Of a stretch of 32,857 nucleotides of DNA, positions 29,869-32,857 are shown piece by piece. A program made the translations under genes and the position numbers. The stretch lies in the NCBI GenBank assembly GCA_021846365.1, contig JAJZXC010000007.1:1-32857 (forward strand), in the 5' to 3' direction. Under the pieces are notes generated by a model. That model worked only from the letters and a program-made list of their open reading frames with translations. It was not told where the DNA came from and did no database searches. This DNA comes from Bacillota bacterium (GTDB taxonomy: Bacteria > Bacillota > Sulfobacillia > Sulfobacillales > Sulfobacillaceae). How positions within the stretch are numbered: the stretch's first letter is position 1; each line of letters opens with the position of its first letter.

Positions 29869-30456
29869 CTAGCTAGCCGGCGCCTCAATGCCCAGGAAAT
29901 TTTCCAGAACCTTCATGCCTTGCGGCGACAAAATGGATTCGGGATGAAATTGAATCCCATAGGTGGGGTAGCGGGTATGGCGAACGGCCATAATCGTCCC
30001 GTCGCCCGATTCGGCCAACACTTCGATGGGAATCGCGGGAGGCACCTCGACGGCGAGGGAATGATATCGCCCTGCCCAAAAGCCGTCCTCGATTCCCCTA
30101 AACAGTTCCCGTCCCCGACCGCGATGATATACTTGGTCAGCCTTCCCGTGCATCAGGCGAACAGCGGGCACCACGCGACCGCCAAAGGCTTCGACGATCG
30201 CCTGATGGCCGAGACAGACTCCGAGAATGGGAATCTTGGGAGCCATCGCGCGAATTAGAGGAATAACCACGCCCGCCTCCCGCGGGCGGCCCGGTCCCGG
30301 CGAGATCACCAGCCGTTCTGCCCCCAGATGCTCCAATTCGGCGAGTTCCATGTGGTCGTTGCGGATCACGCGCAGGGTCTGCCCCAACATGCCCAAGTAC
30401 TGCACCAAGTTGTAGGTGAAGGAGTCGTAGTTGTCGATCATTAAAATCATAGCCAC
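29869..30456 (-). CDS. trpG: Anthranilate synthase component II (glutamine amidotransferase)
   Basis: ILMIDNYDSFTYNLVQYLG, ISPGPGRP, ILGVCLGHQAI, GIQFHPESILSPQG. Confidence 0.96.
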   Translation of the reverse strand: MAMILMIDNYDSFTYNLVQYLGMLGQTLRVIRNDHMELAELEHLGAERLVISPGPGRPREAGVVIPLIRAMAPKIPILGVCLGHQAIVEAFGGRVVPAVRLMHGKADQVYHRGRGRELFRGIEDGFWAGRYHSLAVEVPPAIPIEVLAESGDGTIMAVRHTRYPTYGIQFHPESILSPQGMKVLENFLGIEAPAS

Positions 30457-31877
30457 TCCACCTCTCTGGGGTCCAGCACGGAGATCGCGGCCGCCGCCTT
30501 ATTCAGCGATTCCTGTAGTTCGGCCTCCGGGTTGGAGTCGGCCACCACGCCGCCCCCCGCCTGCACGGTAACCTGATCGCCCACCACCTCCAGCGTGCGG
30601 ATGGCAATGCAGGTATCCAAGTCTCCCCGGTGCGAGAAATACCCGACCACCCCACCGTAAACCCCTCGCGCCTCCGGCTCCAATTCCTCGATAATCTCCA
30701 TCGCCCGCACCTTGGGTGCCCCGCTCAAGGTACCCGCTGGAAAACTGGCGGCCAGAGCGTCCAAGGCATCAAACTCCGGCCTCAGTTGGCCACGCACCTC
30801 GGAGGCGATATGCATCACGTGGGAATAGTTCTCGCGCACCATCAATTCGGGAACCTCTACGGTACCGAACCGACTGACCCGCCCCAGGTCGTTGCGGGCC
30901 AAATCCACCAGCATGGTGTGCTCGGAGCGTTCTTTGGGATCTTCGATGAGATCTTTCCATAGAAGAAGATCTTCGCTGGTGTTGGCCCCGCGCCGCCGCG
31001 TCCCCGCGATCGGCCGATTCACCACGGTGCCGTTTTGCACGCGGATCAAGGACTCCGGCGACGCACCCACCAACGTTCGCGCCTGACCTTCAAAATAGAA
31101 TAAGTACGGGGAGGGATTGACCAACCTAAGCCGCCGGTAGATCTGCAACGGATCGCCTGTCACCCGGGTGATCAGTTTTTGCGCCAAGACCACCTGAAAA
31201 ATGTCGCCGGCAAAGATATGCTCGCGGGCGCGCTCGACCATGGCATGGTAGGCGTCGCGGTCCAAATTGGACTGCAGCGGGGCCAAGCGCTCAACAGTCG
31301 GTTCCGGCCAAGAAAAGCATCCCCGCAACCTTGCGCTGACCTCCGCCAACCGTTCCCGCGCCCTATCTGAATCACTGATTGGAGCCTCTACAATACAGGT
31401 GAGTAAGTGGCGATGATGGTCAAAGGCCAGCACCACTTCCGGCCATACCCACTCCCAATTGGGTTCGGGATGCGGGTGCAGTGCGGGCAGACGTTCCAGT
31501 CGGCGAACCCAGTCGTAGCTAAAGTACCCCACCGCGCCGCCCGAGTAGGGCAACTCCACCGAATCCGGAACCGGTACTCGCAGAGCGTTGTTGGCCTTGC
31601 GCAATAGAGTTGCGGGCGATGGATCGGTCAGGGTAATGCCCGGCCCCTCGACCACTGCCTTCCCCTCGCGGTGGTACATGGTGGCTAGGGTGCCGACGCC
31701 GATAAACGAGTAGCGGGCAACCTTGAGGTCTCCCTCAACGCTTTCCAGCAACACCCGCGCACCGAGGGGACGCAGCCGCAAAAAGGCGCCAATCGGGGTC
31801 AGTTGATCTATCGTAAACTGCTTGACCAAAGCCATATACGGGTAATCGTCGCTTTGCCATACCGCGGTATCGCTCAT
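30447..31877 (-). CDS. trpE: Anthranilate synthase component I
   Basis: FQVVLAQKL, NPSPYLFYFEG, RPIAGTRRRG, DLARNDLGRV, GTLSGAPKVRAMEIIEELE; ATG at 31877 after ggaggtgt. Confidence 0.96.
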   Translation of the reverse strand: MSDTAVWQSDDYPYMALVKQFTIDQLTPIGAFLRLRPLGARVLLESVEGDLKVARYSFIGVGTLATMYHREGKAVVEGPGITLTDPSPATLLRKANNALRVPVPDSVELPYSGGAVGYFSYDWVRRLERLPALHPHPEPNWEWVWPEVVLAFDHHRHLLTCIVEAPISDSDRARERLAEVSARLRGCFSWPEPTVERLAPLQSNLDRDAYHAMVERAREHIFAGDIFQVVLAQKLITRVTGDPLQIYRRLRLVNPSPYLFYFEGQARTLVGASPESLIRVQNGTVVNRPIAGTRRRGANTSEDLLLWKDLIEDPKERSEHTMLVDLARNDLGRVSRFGTVEVPELMVRENYSHVMHIASEVRGQLRPEFDALDALAASFPAGTLSGAPKVRAMEIIEELEPEARGVYGGVVGYFSHRGDLDTCIAIRTLEVVGDQVTVQAGGGVVADSNPEAELQESLNKAAAAISVLDPREVEWL

Positions 31878-31890
31878 CGGGAACACCTCC

Positions 31891-32170
31891 GGAAAAAAAC
31901 AACCCTCTTCCCTCAAGGGACGAAGGTAGTTCTCCGCGGTGCCACCCCATTTAGACCATTGATGGTCTCACTTAGCCGATACGGGACCGTTCAGCGATCC
32001 GATATCGCCTTCCTGGATAACGGCGGAAGCGTCCGACCAAGCCTACTGCAATCTTCGGTTGGTAGCTCACGGGCCCATTCGGCGGAAACCCCGGCATCGG
32101 CCTCGCACCGTTCGGCCGTCTCTCTGAAGCCTGCTTTTCCGCATACTCTTCCCGGTCATTGCCTATTGCT
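31891..32170 (-). promoter_or_regulatory. T-box leader upstream of trpE; specifier UGG (Trp) at 32077-32075
   Basis: T-box GGGGTGGCACCGCGG (31934-31948), terminator ...cgtcccttgagggaagagggttgttttttt, AATGACCGGGAAGAGTATGC stem I 5' side and GAA-UGG-GCCC specifier loop. Confidence 0.93.
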
Positions 32171-32857
32171 ATAGAGTACTCCCACCGCCTAACCCTGACG
32201 GGCCGAGGCGAGGGTTCCAAACTCGCCCTCAGAAGTTCCTGGTTCTGTGACCGCTGCGCCGAGCCGTTAGGCACCGTACGTCTTATGCAGGGCGTCGATT
32301 CGGACTGTTCCGGCCCTATCACTTTTATGATAGCACACTGGTGGGGACGCGTCTAGCTCGTCGGTACACAGAGGAGATCAGAGGAGACGTCGCCGCTCCG
32401 AACGGCTACCATTAACTCTGTTTTCTTTGGTTTGCGCTAAGGTCGACCCGACCGCTCCCTTGGGCCGGACGGGTCTGATTGACAGCGGAACACCGTCTCT
32501 ATGGGAGCGCAGTCTTGTTCGTAGTGGTTCCCGCGTACAGACGTCCGCTCCAGACGGTCCAGAACGATTGCCAATCGGCCCCTCCCCCGGTAGTCGTAAA
32601 CGCGCTCCAATGCGGAGGCACTTTACCGATCACCGATGCTCACGCGGCACTCACCAAGCTCGCACTGATGCCGTCGACCAACCGGGGTGGCAGCACAACC
32701 ATTCGCGCTGATTGAGTTAGACGAATGAGTCCGGGGCCTTCGGTGGACGAAAGCGTCACCCAACCAGTCCCATGACTATATGTAGCCAAAATGGAAATGA
32801 ACGTTTTAGCCATGACTCTTGCCATTAAGAATTCCCCAAAACGGCCGGGTTTCACGG

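Noticed and set aside
32427-32857. Short ORFs on both strands at the window end (78 aa +, 71 aa -)
   Set aside because: No family recognised; a decayed secreted or repeat protein is possible on - strand but evidence is too weak and the window ends.

Overview
High-GC chromosomal window from a spore-forming, probably Firmicute (Sulfobacillus-like, inferred) genome. Ordinary content: gpr spore protease; TauE/SafE permease divergent from a TetR regulator plus an FmdE-family protein; SpoVB/MurJ-type flippase; thioredoxin-like protein; heat-shock operon hspR-dnaK-dnaJ-clpB (- strand); PEP carboxylase; a frameshifted HAD hydrolase; aroF-tyrA-aroA-(BadF-type sugar kinase)-nagA behind a T-box whose aligned specifier reads UAC (Tyr); complete trpEGDCFBA behind a T-box whose specifier reads UGG (Trp). 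Most interesting non-ordinary content: (i) a decayed IscB locus at ~5.1-5.5 kb, with a HEARO/omega-RNA-like scaffold directly upstream of a broken ORF carrying the PLMP motif, APFTIRLKDR and a RuvC-I-like FDSGSKKTG; (ii) several orphan IS200/IS605-type end hairpins around it (4.0, 5.6, 6.0, 6.1, 8.6 kb) with no intact TnpA/TnpB; (iii) MITE-like inverted repeats, a 31-bp tandem repeat, and an unexplained structured block at 19.2-19.5 kb; (iv) amino-sugar catabolism genes translationally chained to a tyrosine T-box shikimate operon. All calls come from reading the sequence; no searches were run.
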